Shown: positions 1 through 6,635, counted from the first letter of the stretch. The stretch is 7,265 bases of DNA from an uncultured Mycoplasmatota bacterium (GCA_947297555.1 CAMYTM010000031.1:1-7265), one strand, 5' to 3'. Numbers and translations: made by a program. Notes: generated by a model not told the origin, from the sequence alone.

Positions 1-641
1 GTGTTCTTATAAACATAGAGGAAAACAAAGACTTTATCCAAAATCACTTAGGGATGGTTTGGAATAAATTATACAAAAAAGAGTTAATAGATAAATTACG
101 TTTCCCTAAAAATTTAAGATATGAAGACAACGCTTTTATCTATCCTCTTCTTACCAAAGTAAACAAAGTAGTAATTACAACAGAAATTTTATACTTTTAT
201 CGCATACATTTTCAAGGATTTATGTTAAAAAATAGTTTTATTCCAAATAGTGTTATATTAGATCTTTATAAAATAACGGATTTAATAAAAAAACAATGCC
301 TAAAATACGGAACATATGAAAAATATAAAGAAAATATTAATTATATTATGCAAGAGAAAATATTTGATACAATATTACAAATCTCAACTTGGATAAAAAT
401 TTCAAAAACGGACAAAATGAAAATTATCAGCAACCTTTATCTATATAATAAAAAGCAATATAAAATGCCTGAAATAAAACAAACGAATTATATTGAAAAC
501 AGGCTTTCTAAATTTAAATTTATAGCCAAAATAAAAAAATACTGGATTCTACATTTCATAAAAAAAGAATTCACATTAAACAATAAAGAAGAAAATTATT
601 TAGATTTTGTCAAAAATATTCTTTCTAAATACGAAAGGTGA
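1..641 (+). CDS. Family 2 glycosyltransferase, C-terminal part (5' end outside window)
   Basis: The frame is open to the left edge (codons from position 3), so the ATG at 54 is internal and the N-terminal GT-A half with its nucleotide-sugar site lies outside. What remains shows the typical second half of EpsH/WcaA-like GT2 enzymes. These are a WNKLYKKELI segment just after the ATG, RFP, then an acidic pair in YEDNAF (E24-D25 counted from that ATG), and LYFYRIH about 25 residues on. In this family the Glu-Asp is the likely catalytic-base region and the enzyme adds a sugar to a cell-surface polysaccharide or teichoic-type polymer. The last 120 or so residues are a Lys/Ile/Tyr-rich tail that I do not recognise. 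It ends in TGA inside a hairpin terminator. By eye it is even more AT-rich than its neighbours, as surface-polysaccharide genes often are. Donor and acceptor cannot be told. Confidence 0.82.
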   Translation, partial: VLINIEENKDFIQNHLGMVWNKLYKKELIDKLRFPKNLRYEDNAFIYPLLTKVNKVVITTEILYFYRIHFQGFMLKNSFIPNSVILDLYKITDLIKKQCLKYGTYEKYKENINYIMQEKIFDTILQISTWIKISKTDKMKIISNLYLYNKKQYKMPEIKQTNYIENRLSKFKFIAKIKKYWILHFIKKEFTLNNKEENYLDFVKNILSKYER

Positions 642-663
642 CTTACTAAAAGCCACCTTTTTT
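634..663. terminator. Shared terminator between convergent glycosyltransferase and thioredoxin genes
   Basis: The arm AAAGGTG (634-640) pairs with CACCTTT (654-660). After one mismatch, CTT (642-644) pairs with AAG (650-652) around a five-base loop. A run of six T (658-663) follows on the + strand. The glycosyltransferase stop TGA (639-641) lies in the left arm and the thioredoxin stop TAA (664-662) in the T run, so the element serves both genes. The U-tract is good on the + strand and weaker (TTTCGTATTT) on the - strand. Confidence 0.75.
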
Positions 664-955
664 ATAATTCACTTAATATTTTTTCTATTTCCTCTTTTGA
701 TTTAAAACCAATTTCTTTTCTTGCTTCTTTACCATCTTTAAAGAAAACAAGTGTTGGAATACTCATCACTCCAAATTCTTGGGAAAGTGCAGGATGAGTA
801 TCTGTATTAACCTTAATTATATTTACATTTTCTAATTGTTCTAAGACAGAGCCTAACATTTTACAAGGGCCACACCAATCGGCATAGAAATCAACAAGAT
901 AATCACCATTTTGTATAATATCATACAAATTTTCAGTTTCCAAATATTTAATCAT
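662..955 (-). CDS. trxA: Thioredoxin
   Basis: A 97-residue cytosolic thioredoxin, slightly shorter than the usual 104-109 but complete. It carries the canonical redox site WCGPC at residues 27-31, the buried Asp of the VDF strand (D22), the cis-proline loop SIPT (P67) and the FFKDGK turn (71-76). Such proteins reduce disulfides in cytosolic partners and are recycled by thioredoxin reductase; no reductase gene is in this window. The ATG overlaps the last base of the cvpA stop codon (TAATG). Its ribosome binding site AAGGAGGG (969-962) lies inside cvpA with a six-base spacer, so the pair is co-transcribed and probably translationally coupled. No separate promoter is visible. It could be a lineage-specific thioredoxin-like paralogue rather than the main housekeeping TrxA, but the motifs are those of a true thioredoxin. 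Confidence 0.92.
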   Translation of the reverse strand: MIKYLETENLYDIIQNGDYLVDFYADWCGPCKMLGSVLEQLENVNIIKVNTDTHPALSQEFGVMSIPTLVFFKDGKEARKEIGFKSKEEIEKILSEL

Positions 956-1665
956 TATTTACCCTCCTTCTCATACTTTTGAATAATCACATTAGCATCC
1001 TTTATTTTCAATTTATTCTTCTCTAATAGTTTATTCGCATTCTCAACACTTAATACATTATATTTTAGTAAAATATCGAGTCCATCTTGATTCAACTTTT
1101 CTTTATCTTGTGTTGTAGTATAATTTTTATTTAAAGCAACCACTTCTTTTACAGCAGAATAAGACCCCTCTAAAACATTACTAATAACAGGTGTTCTTCC
1201 TAAAATAAAATTGGCTAGCCTACTATCTGTAATTAAACTACTTTGTACATTAAAACTGACTAAAGCAAATAAAACTGCAAATACAAAGACATACATTTCT
1301 AAAAGACCAAAGATAGCGCCTAAAATTTTGGAAGGAATTCCAAGTATAATCGTAAATTTTAATAATGTTTCAATAATTCCAGATATTTTAATCACAATTC
1401 CTAATATAGAAGATAAAATTGCAAATAAAATAACAAAAGCAAGGGCTTCATATATTAAAATGTTTAATACAGTAATTCCAACATTAAAGAATGGAAAGTA
1501 CGTATACAAGATTACAGATAATGGATTTTTCAATGTAAAAGATAAAACCAAAACTAAAATCGTTCCAACTAAAGAAACTACACTCTTAATAACTCCTTTC
1601 TTAAACCCAACTAGGGCCCCCATTAACAAAAACAAAATAATAATTGCATCAATAATACTTAACAT
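955..1665 (-). CDS. cvpA: CvpA family membrane protein
   Basis: A 236-residue protein with four hydrophobic segments at about 3-20, 25-44, 65-92 and 104-138. The opening fits the CvpA (colicin V production) family: a first helix beginning IIDAII, then a GALVGFKKGVIKS turn and a Gly-containing second helix. Family members sit in the inner membrane; their molecular job is unsettled, with links to envelope stress and to colicin V export in Escherichia coli. Typical members have about 160-180 residues. This one has roughly 95 residues after the last helix, including a Lys/Asn-rich, probably helical tail (185-236). The start has a clear AGGAGA site (1677-1672) six bases upstream. It is the first gene of a cvpA-trxA pair and is divergent from rnhC, as in Bacillus, where zapA lies between them. 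Confidence 0.85.
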   Translation of the reverse strand: MLSIIDAIIILFLLMGALVGFKKGVIKSVVSLVGTILVLVLSFTLKNPLSVILYTYFPFFNVGITVLNILIYEALAFVILFAILSSILGIVIKISGIIETLLKFTIILGIPSKILGAIFGLLEMYVFVFAVLFALVSFNVQSSLITDSRLANFILGRTPVISNVLEGSYSAVKEVVALNKNYTTTQDKEKLNQDGLDILLKYNVLSVENANKLLEKNKLKIKDANVIIQKYEKEGK

Positions 1666-1689
1666 ATCAATTCTCCTAACTTAACTATT

Positions 1690-1741
1690 ATTATAGTATA
1701 CAGACGAAAAAAAATCTATGCTATTTTTTTATATTTGTCAA
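1690..1741 (-). promoter_or_regulatory. Candidate promoter(s) for cvpA-trxA
   Basis: Two sigma-A-like arrangements overlap. The first is TTGACA (1741-1736), 17 bases, then TAGATT (1718-1713). The second uses that TAGATT as a weak -35, then 17 bases and a perfect TATAAT (1695-1690). The second would start transcription near 1683, only a few bases before the cvpA Shine-Dalgarno site. Assignment is by consensus only. Confidence 0.5.
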
Positions 1742-1772
1742 TTCAAAAAAATGCTCATAAAAAAATATCAAA

Positions 1773-1801
1773 TAGACTTTAAAAGTAAAATTTGTTACAA
1801 T
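1773..1801 (+). promoter_or_regulatory. Candidate sigma-A promoter for rnhC
   Basis: TAGACT (1773-1778), a 17-base spacer, then TACAAT (1796-1801). This matches TTGACA at four of six and TATAAT at five of six positions. Transcription would start near 1808, about two bases before the AGAGGTGAT site, giving a leader of roughly 14 bases. It is divergent from the cvpA promoter, with the two -35 regions about 30 bases apart. Confidence 0.6.
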
Positions 1802-1810
1802 AAACACAAA

Positions 1811-1818
1811 GAGGTGAT
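1811..1818 (+). promoter_or_regulatory. Ribosome binding site that fixes a TTG start for rnhC
   Basis: GAGGTGAT is a near-full match to the 16S rRNA tail. It lies three bases before TTG at 1822; the GAGG core is seven bases away. The GTG within it (1814) runs into a stop after two codons, and the first in-frame ATG is 14 codons inside the N-terminal domain. TTG is therefore the likely initiator. Confidence 0.75.
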
Positions 1819-1821
1819 ACT

Positions 1822-2766
1822 TTGACAATAGTATTTAAAGTAAGTGAAAATGTAAAGAAAAAAATGATAGAGTATTATAAAAATTCCTATAGAGAAAAAA
1901 CGCCTCCGTATGCTATATTCCAAGCAGATGAAGCAGATACAATTATTACTCTATATGAAAGTGGAAAAGCAATGTTTCAAGGGATAAGTGCTGATGTTGA
2001 TGCCAATATTTGGGTAGATATGGAGCGTAAATTAAACAATCGTACCATTGATATCAATGAAACTAAAAAAGAAAAAGAAAAATATAAAGAAGAATTAAAT
2101 TATTTTTATAGTATGGCAACGATTGGTTCCGATGAAGTAGGAACAGGAGACTATTTTGGTCCCATTATCGTAACCGCTTCTTTCGTTAGTAAAGAAAAAA
2201 TTAATTTAATAAATGATTTAGGCGTAAAAGACTCCAAAAAATTAACAGATGAAAAAATATTAAAGATTGCTCCTACTCTTATTAAAGAAATTCCTTATAT
2301 AACTTATACATTAAACAATAAAGACTATAATGCTTACCAAGAAAAAGGATATAACATGAATAAGATAAAAGCCATCTTACATAATAAAGTACTTTACTCT
2401 ATTACCCATAAAGAGGAAAAATATCCTTATGATAAAATTGTAGTAGACCAATTTGTATACCCTAGAAAATATTTTGAACATATTATGGAAGCAACAGAAA
2501 AGGTAACAGATATAACTTTTACAACAAAAGCCGAAAGTAAATGTGCAAGTGTTGCGGTTGCCAGTGTTATTAGTAGATACTTCTTTTTAATGAAAATGGA
2601 TGAGTTAAGTAAAGAACTTAGTTTAACAATTCCAAAAGGAGCAAATGATATTGTTGATCAAATTGGAAAAGAAATAGTCGAAAAATATGGTTTTGATAAA
2701 TTAAAAACAATTGCTAAATTAAATTTTAAAAATACAGAGAAAATAAAAGAATCTTTAAGAAAATAG
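1822..2766 (+). CDS. rnhC: Ribonuclease HIII
   Basis: A 314-residue protein, close to the roughly 310 of Bacillus RNase HIII. Residues 1-80 form the N-terminal TBP-like substrate-binding domain typical of RNase HIII and absent from RNase HII; FQGISAD at 52-58 is a recognisable piece. The type 2 RNase H catalytic domain follows: GSDEVGTGDYFGP (102-114) with D104 and E105, DSKKL (137-141), D209 in IVVDQF, and the TKAESK...SVAVASVISRY block (235-253). In that block E238 is the probable fourth metal ligand. The enzyme cleaves the RNA strand of RNA/DNA hybrids, clearing Okazaki primers and R-loops. A Lys/Glu-rich linker (80-93) joins the domains. Translation starts at TTG behind a strong GAGGTGAT. 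It is transcribed alone, divergent from cvpA and convergent with holA. Confidence 0.95.
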   Translation: MTIVFKVSENVKKKMIEYYKNSYREKTPPYAIFQADEADTIITLYESGKAMFQGISADVDANIWVDMERKLNNRTIDINETKKEKEKYKEELNYFYSMATIGSDEVGTGDYFGPIIVTASFVSKEKINLINDLGVKDSKKLTDEKILKIAPTLIKEIPYITYTLNNKDYNAYQEKGYNMNKIKAILHNKVLYSITHKEEKYPYDKIVVDQFVYPRKYFEHIMEATEKVTDITFTTKAESKCASVAVASVISRYFFLMKMDELSKELSLTIPKGANDIVDQIGKEIVEKYGFDKLKTIAKLNFKNTEKIKESLRK

Positions 2767-2783
2767 ACTTAAGATTCTTTTTT
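2745..2783. terminator. Shared terminator between convergent rnhC and holA
   Basis: The left arm (2745-2759, core AAGAATCTTTAAG) pairs with CTTAAGATTCTT (2768-2779). There is one bulged T (2754) and an eight-base loop that holds the rnhC TAG stop. The stem has about 14 base pairs. T runs follow in both directions: 2778-2783 on the + strand, and TTTTATTTT reading leftward on the - strand. The left arm encodes the last residues of RnhC, and holA stops at 2790 just beyond the right arm. Confidence 0.8.
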
Positions 2784-2789
2784 CTATAC

Positions 2790-3722
2790 TTAAAACACTT
2801 TTAGTAAAAATGTCTTTAACTCCAAATACTTATCACCTTCTCCACTCTTGATTTTATAGTCAACAAAAGAAAGTTCTTTTAAAAAAGAAACTAAATCATC
2901 TTCATAAAATTTAGTATTTTCTCGTTCTATTTTATCTACTTGCCAATCTTGTAAACCAAGTTTTTTCGCAACCTCTTTTTTTCGTATTCCTAAACGCATT
3001 AAAGATGAGACACTAAACATCAAACGAAATTCTCGAGCAAGCAACATAATAAGAGCAATAGGATCCACTTTCAAAATACATAAATCCTCCAATATCTTAA
3101 GAGAAAGACGAGCATTTTTATCTATCACCGCTTCTACAAACTTAAAGTTATTATCAGCAAGAGTTTTCGTAACAATTTCCTTTACATCTTCTAATTCGAT
3201 TTTCTGAGGTTCCTTGTAATACAGAAATATTTTATTCAATTCATTATAAATAAAATCGTAATTATTCGTACAAGCATTCATAATGTATGCAATGGTTTCA
3301 TTATCAATCTTAAATTTATGATAAAAACAATAATCACGCACCTTAGTCATTAAATCATTAGAAGACAAAGAACCTACAGAAACCACTTTAAATTTTTTAG
3401 CAAATTCTTTATAAACTTTTTTTCGTGCATCCACTTTTTCATAAGAAGTAAAAATAATTGTAGTTAAAGCAATAGGATTCTCCATATATTTAAAAAGAAG
3501 TTCAATATCCTCTTCTCTCACTTTAGCACTTGTAAAAAAAGAAGCATTTCGAACAATTAAAAATTTTTTCTCTTGAAACATCGAAACATAAGTTGCCTCC
3601 TTAATAACATCCTCTAAAGATGAAATGCTTAAATCCATTTTAACAACATTAATATTTTCTTTTACTATTTTTTGAATCTCTTCTTCAATAAGCCGATAAC
3701 TTTCACCATAAATCAAGTACAT
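2790..3722 (-). CDS. holA: DNA polymerase III delta subunit
   Basis: A 310-residue protein, slightly shorter than the usual 330-345, with the HolA pattern. It opens MYLIYGESYRLIEEE, the degenerate AAA+ N-terminal strand without a working Walker A. Then come KKFLIVRNASFF (52-63), DARKKVYK (98-105), a YNELNKIFLY helix (159-168) and NNFKFVEAVI (191-200). Last is the collar-domain stretch PIALIMLLAREFRLMF (221-236). HolA is the clamp-loader subunit that opens the beta sliding clamp, acting in the cytoplasm with tau/gamma and delta prime. AGGAGG (3736-3731) lies eight bases before the ATG. It stands directly after comEC, a common Bacillota order, but has its own extended -10 promoter and a terminator upstream, so it is probably expressed independently of the competence genes. 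Confidence 0.93.
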   Translation of the reverse strand: MYLIYGESYRLIEEEIQKIVKENINVVKMDLSISSLEDVIKEATYVSMFQEKKFLIVRNASFFTSAKVREEDIELLFKYMENPIALTTIIFTSYEKVDARKKVYKEFAKKFKVVSVGSLSSNDLMTKVRDYCFYHKFKIDNETIAYIMNACTNNYDFIYNELNKIFLYYKEPQKIELEDVKEIVTKTLADNNFKFVEAVIDKNARLSLKILEDLCILKVDPIALIMLLAREFRLMFSVSSLMRLGIRKKEVAKKLGLQDWQVDKIERENTKFYEDDLVSFLKELSFVDYKIKSGEGDKYLELKTFLLKVF

Positions 3723-3741
3723 ACAAAAATCCTCCTACTTC

Positions 3742-3768
3742 ATTATATCATCATTTTTATATTTCCAA
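3742..3768 (-). promoter_or_regulatory. Extended -10 promoter for holA
   Basis: TGATATAAT on the - strand is a perfect extended -10 (TGnTATAAT, hexamer 3747-3742). A weak -35, TTGGAA (3768-3763), lies 15 bases upstream. The hexamer ends only five bases before the AGGAGG site, so the leader would be about 13 bases. The weak -35 fits an extended -10 promoter. Confidence 0.6.
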
Positions 3769-3784
3769 AAAATTTTTACCAAAG

Positions 3785-3809
3785 AAAAAAGAAGAAATTT
3801 TTCCTCTTC
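3785..3809 (-). terminator. Terminator after comEC
   Basis: On the - strand GAAGAGG (3809-3803) pairs with TTTCTTC (3797-3791), five Watson-Crick plus two G-U pairs, around an AAAAA loop. Six T (3790-3785) follow. The stem is short, so termination may be partial. A second, imperfect hairpin with an ACACA/TGTGT core (about 3813-3844) sits between the comEC stop and this element. Confidence 0.5.
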
Positions 3810-3843
3810 ATCTATATAAACACATACGTCTGTGTACTTTATA

Positions 3844-5907
3844 TTATGCTAAAGTTTTCTTAATGTGAAAACCGTTTTTTCGAATTACCACCTGAATAGT
3901 TCCCATCTCTTGAGTGTTTAACATAGAAATATTTAATTTTTTTAGATTGTCAATTGTTTCTTTAGAAGGATGATGATACCTATTGTTTCTCCCTGCTGAT
4001 ATTATAGCATAATTAGGATTCACATTCTTTAAAAAAGCAAAAGAAGAACTTGAATTTGAGCCATGATGACCAACTTTCAAAAAAGAAGAAGATACATTTA
4101 CTTTTTTTATAAAATCTTGTTCTACATCACTAGAAGCATCTCCCATTAATAAGAAATCATAATCAAATATTTTGATTTTTGTAAGAATACTGTTATCATT
4201 CTCATTATTGTAAATCTTTAGAAAATAGGTTTGGAAATCAAAACAACGAGATTGATATTGATTTATACTTTTATACTTTTTGATTAATTCTTTTTCTAAA
4301 TCAGTTGTTTTTCCTTTATTTAGCATTACTTGTTTTATTTTTATTTTACTACCAATATCTTTTGCATACCCAATATGATCTTTATCTCCATGCGTGATTA
4401 ATAGCAAATCAATTTTACGAATTCTTTTGCTTTTTAAAAATGATACAATATTATCGGCCAGATTAAATTCCTTATTTTGTATTTGATATTCTTTCTTTTG
4501 ATACGTTACATTACCACCTGTATCAATCAAAATAACTTCCTTATTTTGCGGAGAAATAAATAAAGTAGCATCTCCCTGTCCAACATCTAAAAAATACACT
4601 TCATAATGAAAGCGAAACAAATTTTGATTATAAAAAAGAAATAAAAAAAGCGATAAAAGGCAAAACATTTTTTTAGACCAAAACAAAATACTTAGTATTA
4701 ATAAAAAATAAAATAGAAACACTTCCCATAAGTAAATTTTCCCAAATACTAAGGGAATAGAAATAACAGCAAAACAATCATTTAACCATGTAAGCAAAAA
4801 TGTGAAAAATTGAAATATTGGAAAAAAAATAGGAAACAAAAATGTAATAAGTGCACAGGGAAAGACAAAAATACTAATAAATGGCACCAAAATAATATTA
4901 TTAAATATAGACAATAAATTAATCTCATAGTTCAAATAAATCGAAATAGGCAAACTAAATAAAAATGTAATCAAACTAACCATTACAATCTGTAATATTT
5001 TATTTTTTCGATTTAACCCAGAACTACAAAATAATAACGAAAACGTAACTATAAAGGTATACCAAAATCCAATATTGTAAACATAAAATGGATTCACAAG
5101 TAAAAGCAAAAAAAACGTTAAACAAAGAACTTTTAATTTTGAAAGGGATAAACCCATTTGTTTATTAAAATCTAAAAGAAGCATAAATAAAATTGCTCTT
5201 AAAAAAGAAACTGGAAAACTTGTAATGAATAAATATAGCCCTAGAAAAAGATAAATGACTATCTTTTTTCTTTTAAACTTTTTTAAAATTTTACTCAAAA
5301 AAAGAGAAAGAAGAGATAGATGCATACCAGATAAGGCAAATAAGTGACTTACGCCATTTTCTATTATGTTATCATACTCATCACTTGCAATAAAGGATTT
5401 ATCCCCCAAAATAAAGGCTCTTAAATAGGAATTATTTCCAAGTGATTGTATACGCATTTCCATTTTATTTTTAATAGTCTGTAAGAACCCAATCTTCGCA
5501 TTTAATATCTCTATCTGAGAAACTTGAAAACAAAAATAAATATGCTGATTATACAAGTATTTCTTATAGTCAAAAGTATTGGGAATTGTCATTCCAATCA
5601 CATCTTTTTTTTCACCTTTTAATTTTAGTATCCTTCCTATTTTTAAATCTTGTATAAGCGAAATTTTTTCTTCATTGCTTTTTATATAATATGTGGCCCG
5701 AATTTTCTCTTTATCTTTCAAAATCATATTTAACTTATCTCCATCAATAGAAAAAGAAACAAGTTTTGCATCGATTTCTTTTGTATTTGCAGGAATACTG
5801 GTTTGGTATCTCACTACTTTTGTAAAAAAGAAAACATAAAACAATAGAATAAGTAAAAAGAAAACATAAAAAGAATTAGACTGTAATAGAATCTTTAATC
5901 TTTTCAT
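3844..5907 (-). CDS. comEC: ComEC/Rec2 DNA-uptake channel and nuclease
   Basis: A 687-residue protein, counted from the ATG at 5907, that forms the inner-membrane channel pulling single-stranded DNA into the cell during natural transformation. In order: an N-terminal membrane helix (about 12-32), an extracytoplasmic OB-fold region (about 38-150), the Competence domain with HLFALSGMHL at 188-197 and many hydrophobic helices to about 430, then a metallo-beta-lactamase-like domain. That last domain has the metal motifs HGDKDH (506-511), GDA (589-591), GHHGS (613-617) and HHPS (645-648), plus VGQGD (442-446) and IDTGG (461-465). With the ligands intact it is probably an active nuclease degrading the non-transported strand. 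I prefer 5907 to an ATG at 5934: 5907 has GGAGAG (5920-5915) seven bases upstream and begins MKRLKIL before the helix, while 5934 has no binding site. It overlaps comEA by 32 bases, with no comEB between them. Confidence 0.94.
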   Translation of the reverse strand: MKRLKILLQSNSFYVFFLLILLFYVFFFTKVVRYQTSIPANTKEIDAKLVSFSIDGDKLNMILKDKEKIRATYYIKSNEEKISLIQDLKIGRILKLKGEKKDVIGMTIPNTFDYKKYLYNQHIYFCFQVSQIEILNAKIGFLQTIKNKMEMRIQSLGNNSYLRAFILGDKSFIASDEYDNIIENGVSHLFALSGMHLSLLSLFLSKILKKFKRKKIVIYLFLGLYLFITSFPVSFLRAILFMLLLDFNKQMGLSLSKLKVLCLTFFLLLLVNPFYVYNIGFWYTFIVTFSLLFCSSGLNRKNKILQIVMVSLITFLFSLPISIYLNYEINLLSIFNNIILVPFISIFVFPCALITFLFPIFFPIFQFFTFLLTWLNDCFAVISIPLVFGKIYLWEVFLFYFLLILSILFWSKKMFCLLSLFLFLFYNQNLFRFHYEVYFLDVGQGDATLFISPQNKEVILIDTGGNVTYQKKEYQIQNKEFNLADNIVSFLKSKRIRKIDLLLITHGDKDHIGYAKDIGSKIKIKQVMLNKGKTTDLEKELIKKYKSINQYQSRCFDFQTYFLKIYNNENDNSILTKIKIFDYDFLLMGDASSDVEQDFIKKVNVSSSFLKVGHHGSNSSSSFAFLKNVNPNYAIISAGRNNRYHHPSKETIDNLKKLNISMLNTQEMGTIQVVIRKNGFHIKKTLA

Positions 5908-6538
5908 AAACTGACTCTCCAATACCAGAAACATTCATAATTTCTGTGATATCTTTAAAAGATGTATTATTTCGATATTCTATAATTGCAAGTGCTTTTG
6001 ATTCCCCAATACCAGTTAAAGTCATCAATTCCTCTTTGGAAGCAGTATTTAAACAAACTTTTCGATTTGCATTCTCGACTGACGTAGAAGTTGTAGGAGC
6101 ACTACTTTCTGGTTTTACATTAGTAGAAGTAGAACCTGTTGGTAAAACAGTACTACTTTGTTGTTGTTTTTTCAACTCTGTTTTTGAAAGAATGATAACA
6201 ACATCTTCATCTTTTAATTTTTTACTTAAATTAATATTTTCAGTAGTTGCATTCGTCTTAAGTCCCCCTGCCAGTTTTATCAAATCATTGACAATCGTCT
6301 CATTTTCTACTTCATATACCCCTGGTTTCTTGACATATCCTTTAAGATCTACTTTGATTTTAGAATAATTTTTCTCTTCTTCCAAAGACGTTTGAGGACA
6401 CTCTTCACAAATACAAGCGTCTGTTTTTTCTTCCTGATTTAAAAAATAGAAAAACGAAAAAGCATTAGTAAAACATAATAGACAAATCAAAGCAAAAAGA
6501 AAAATCTTTCCCTGAAAACATCGTTGTATAAAATCCAT
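5876..6538 (-). CDS. comEA: ComEA DNA receptor for transformation
   Basis: A 220-residue, membrane-anchored, outward-facing DNA-binding protein that captures double-stranded DNA and hands it to ComEC. Residues 10-33 are a single membrane helix, probably an uncleaved anchor. A cysteine cluster, CICEEC (42-47), follows immediately outside. Then come an SLBB domain (about 61-118, with VDLKGYVKKPGVYEV), a Ser/Thr/Pro/Gln-rich linker (125-157), and a C-terminal helix-hairpin-helix pair (159-220) with the TGIGES and SGIGES hairpins. The HhH block begins KVCLNTAS, so a Cys (C162) replaces the Asn/Ile usually seen in KVNINTAS. A near-perfect GGAGGTGAT (6555-6547) precedes the ATG. It is first in the comEA-comEC operon, separated from the ftsW-like gene by a terminator. 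Competence itself is inferred; no regulator site is recognisable. Confidence 0.93.
   Translation of the reverse strand: MDFIQRCFQGKIFLFALICLLCFTNAFSFFYFLNQEEKTDACICEECPQTSLEEEKNYSKIKVDLKGYVKKPGVYEVENETIVNDLIKLAGGLKTNATTENINLSKKLKDEDVVIILSKTELKKQQQSSTVLPTGSTSTNVKPESSAPTTSTSVENANRKVCLNTASKEELMTLTGIGESKALAIIEYRNNTSFKDITEIMNVSGIGESVYEKIKDSITV
5915..5920 (-). promoter_or_regulatory. Ribosome binding site deciding the comEC start
   Basis: GGAGAG inside the 3' end of comEA, seven bases before the ATG at 5907. The upstream in-frame ATG at 5934 is preceded by an A/T-rich stretch with no purine-rich site, so it is rejected as start. Confidence 0.7.
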
Positions 6539-6601
6539 AATAATTTATCACCTCCACTATTATATATACATCGCAAATTTGGTATTTCCTTTTTTAAAAC
6601 T

Positions 6602-6630
6602 AAAAAAAGACAAATTTTAAAAAATTGTCT
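6602..6630 (-). terminator. Terminator after the ftsW-like gene
   Basis: On the - strand AGACAA (6630-6625) pairs with TTGTCT (6613-6608). A further T/A-only inner stem forms after one mismatch, and seven T (6608-6602) follow. This separates the cell-division gene from comEA-comEC. Polarity is clear: no U-tract follows on the + strand. Confidence 0.7.
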
Positions 6631-6635
6631 CTTAA

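Noticed and set aside
1211..1684. 157-codon open frame on the + strand opposite cvpA
   Set aside because: It is antisense to a well-supported CvpA gene, is Lys/Ile/Thr-rich with no family pattern, and has no ribosome binding site fitting its start.
3672..3863. Short + strand open frame spanning the holA-comEC gap
   Set aside because: It is low-complexity Phe/Lys/Ile sequence made from the reverse of A/T-rich terminator and promoter DNA, with no ribosome binding site.
5908..5934. Upstream ATG (5934) as comEC start, adding nine residues
   Set aside because: There is no Shine-Dalgarno site before it, while 5907 has GGAGAG at a seven-base spacing and gives a standard Lys-rich start before the first helix.
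5946..6368. 140-codon open frame on the + strand opposite comEA
   Set aside because: It mirrors the ComEA coding frame, including its Ser/Thr linker. No recognisable domain or binding site is present.
6559..6587. TATAAT (6564-6559) as a firm comEA promoter
   Set aside because: No -35 is visible at 16-18 bases (AAATAC at best) and the predicted start would cut into GGAGG. It is mentioned only as part of the short-leader pattern, not as a feature.
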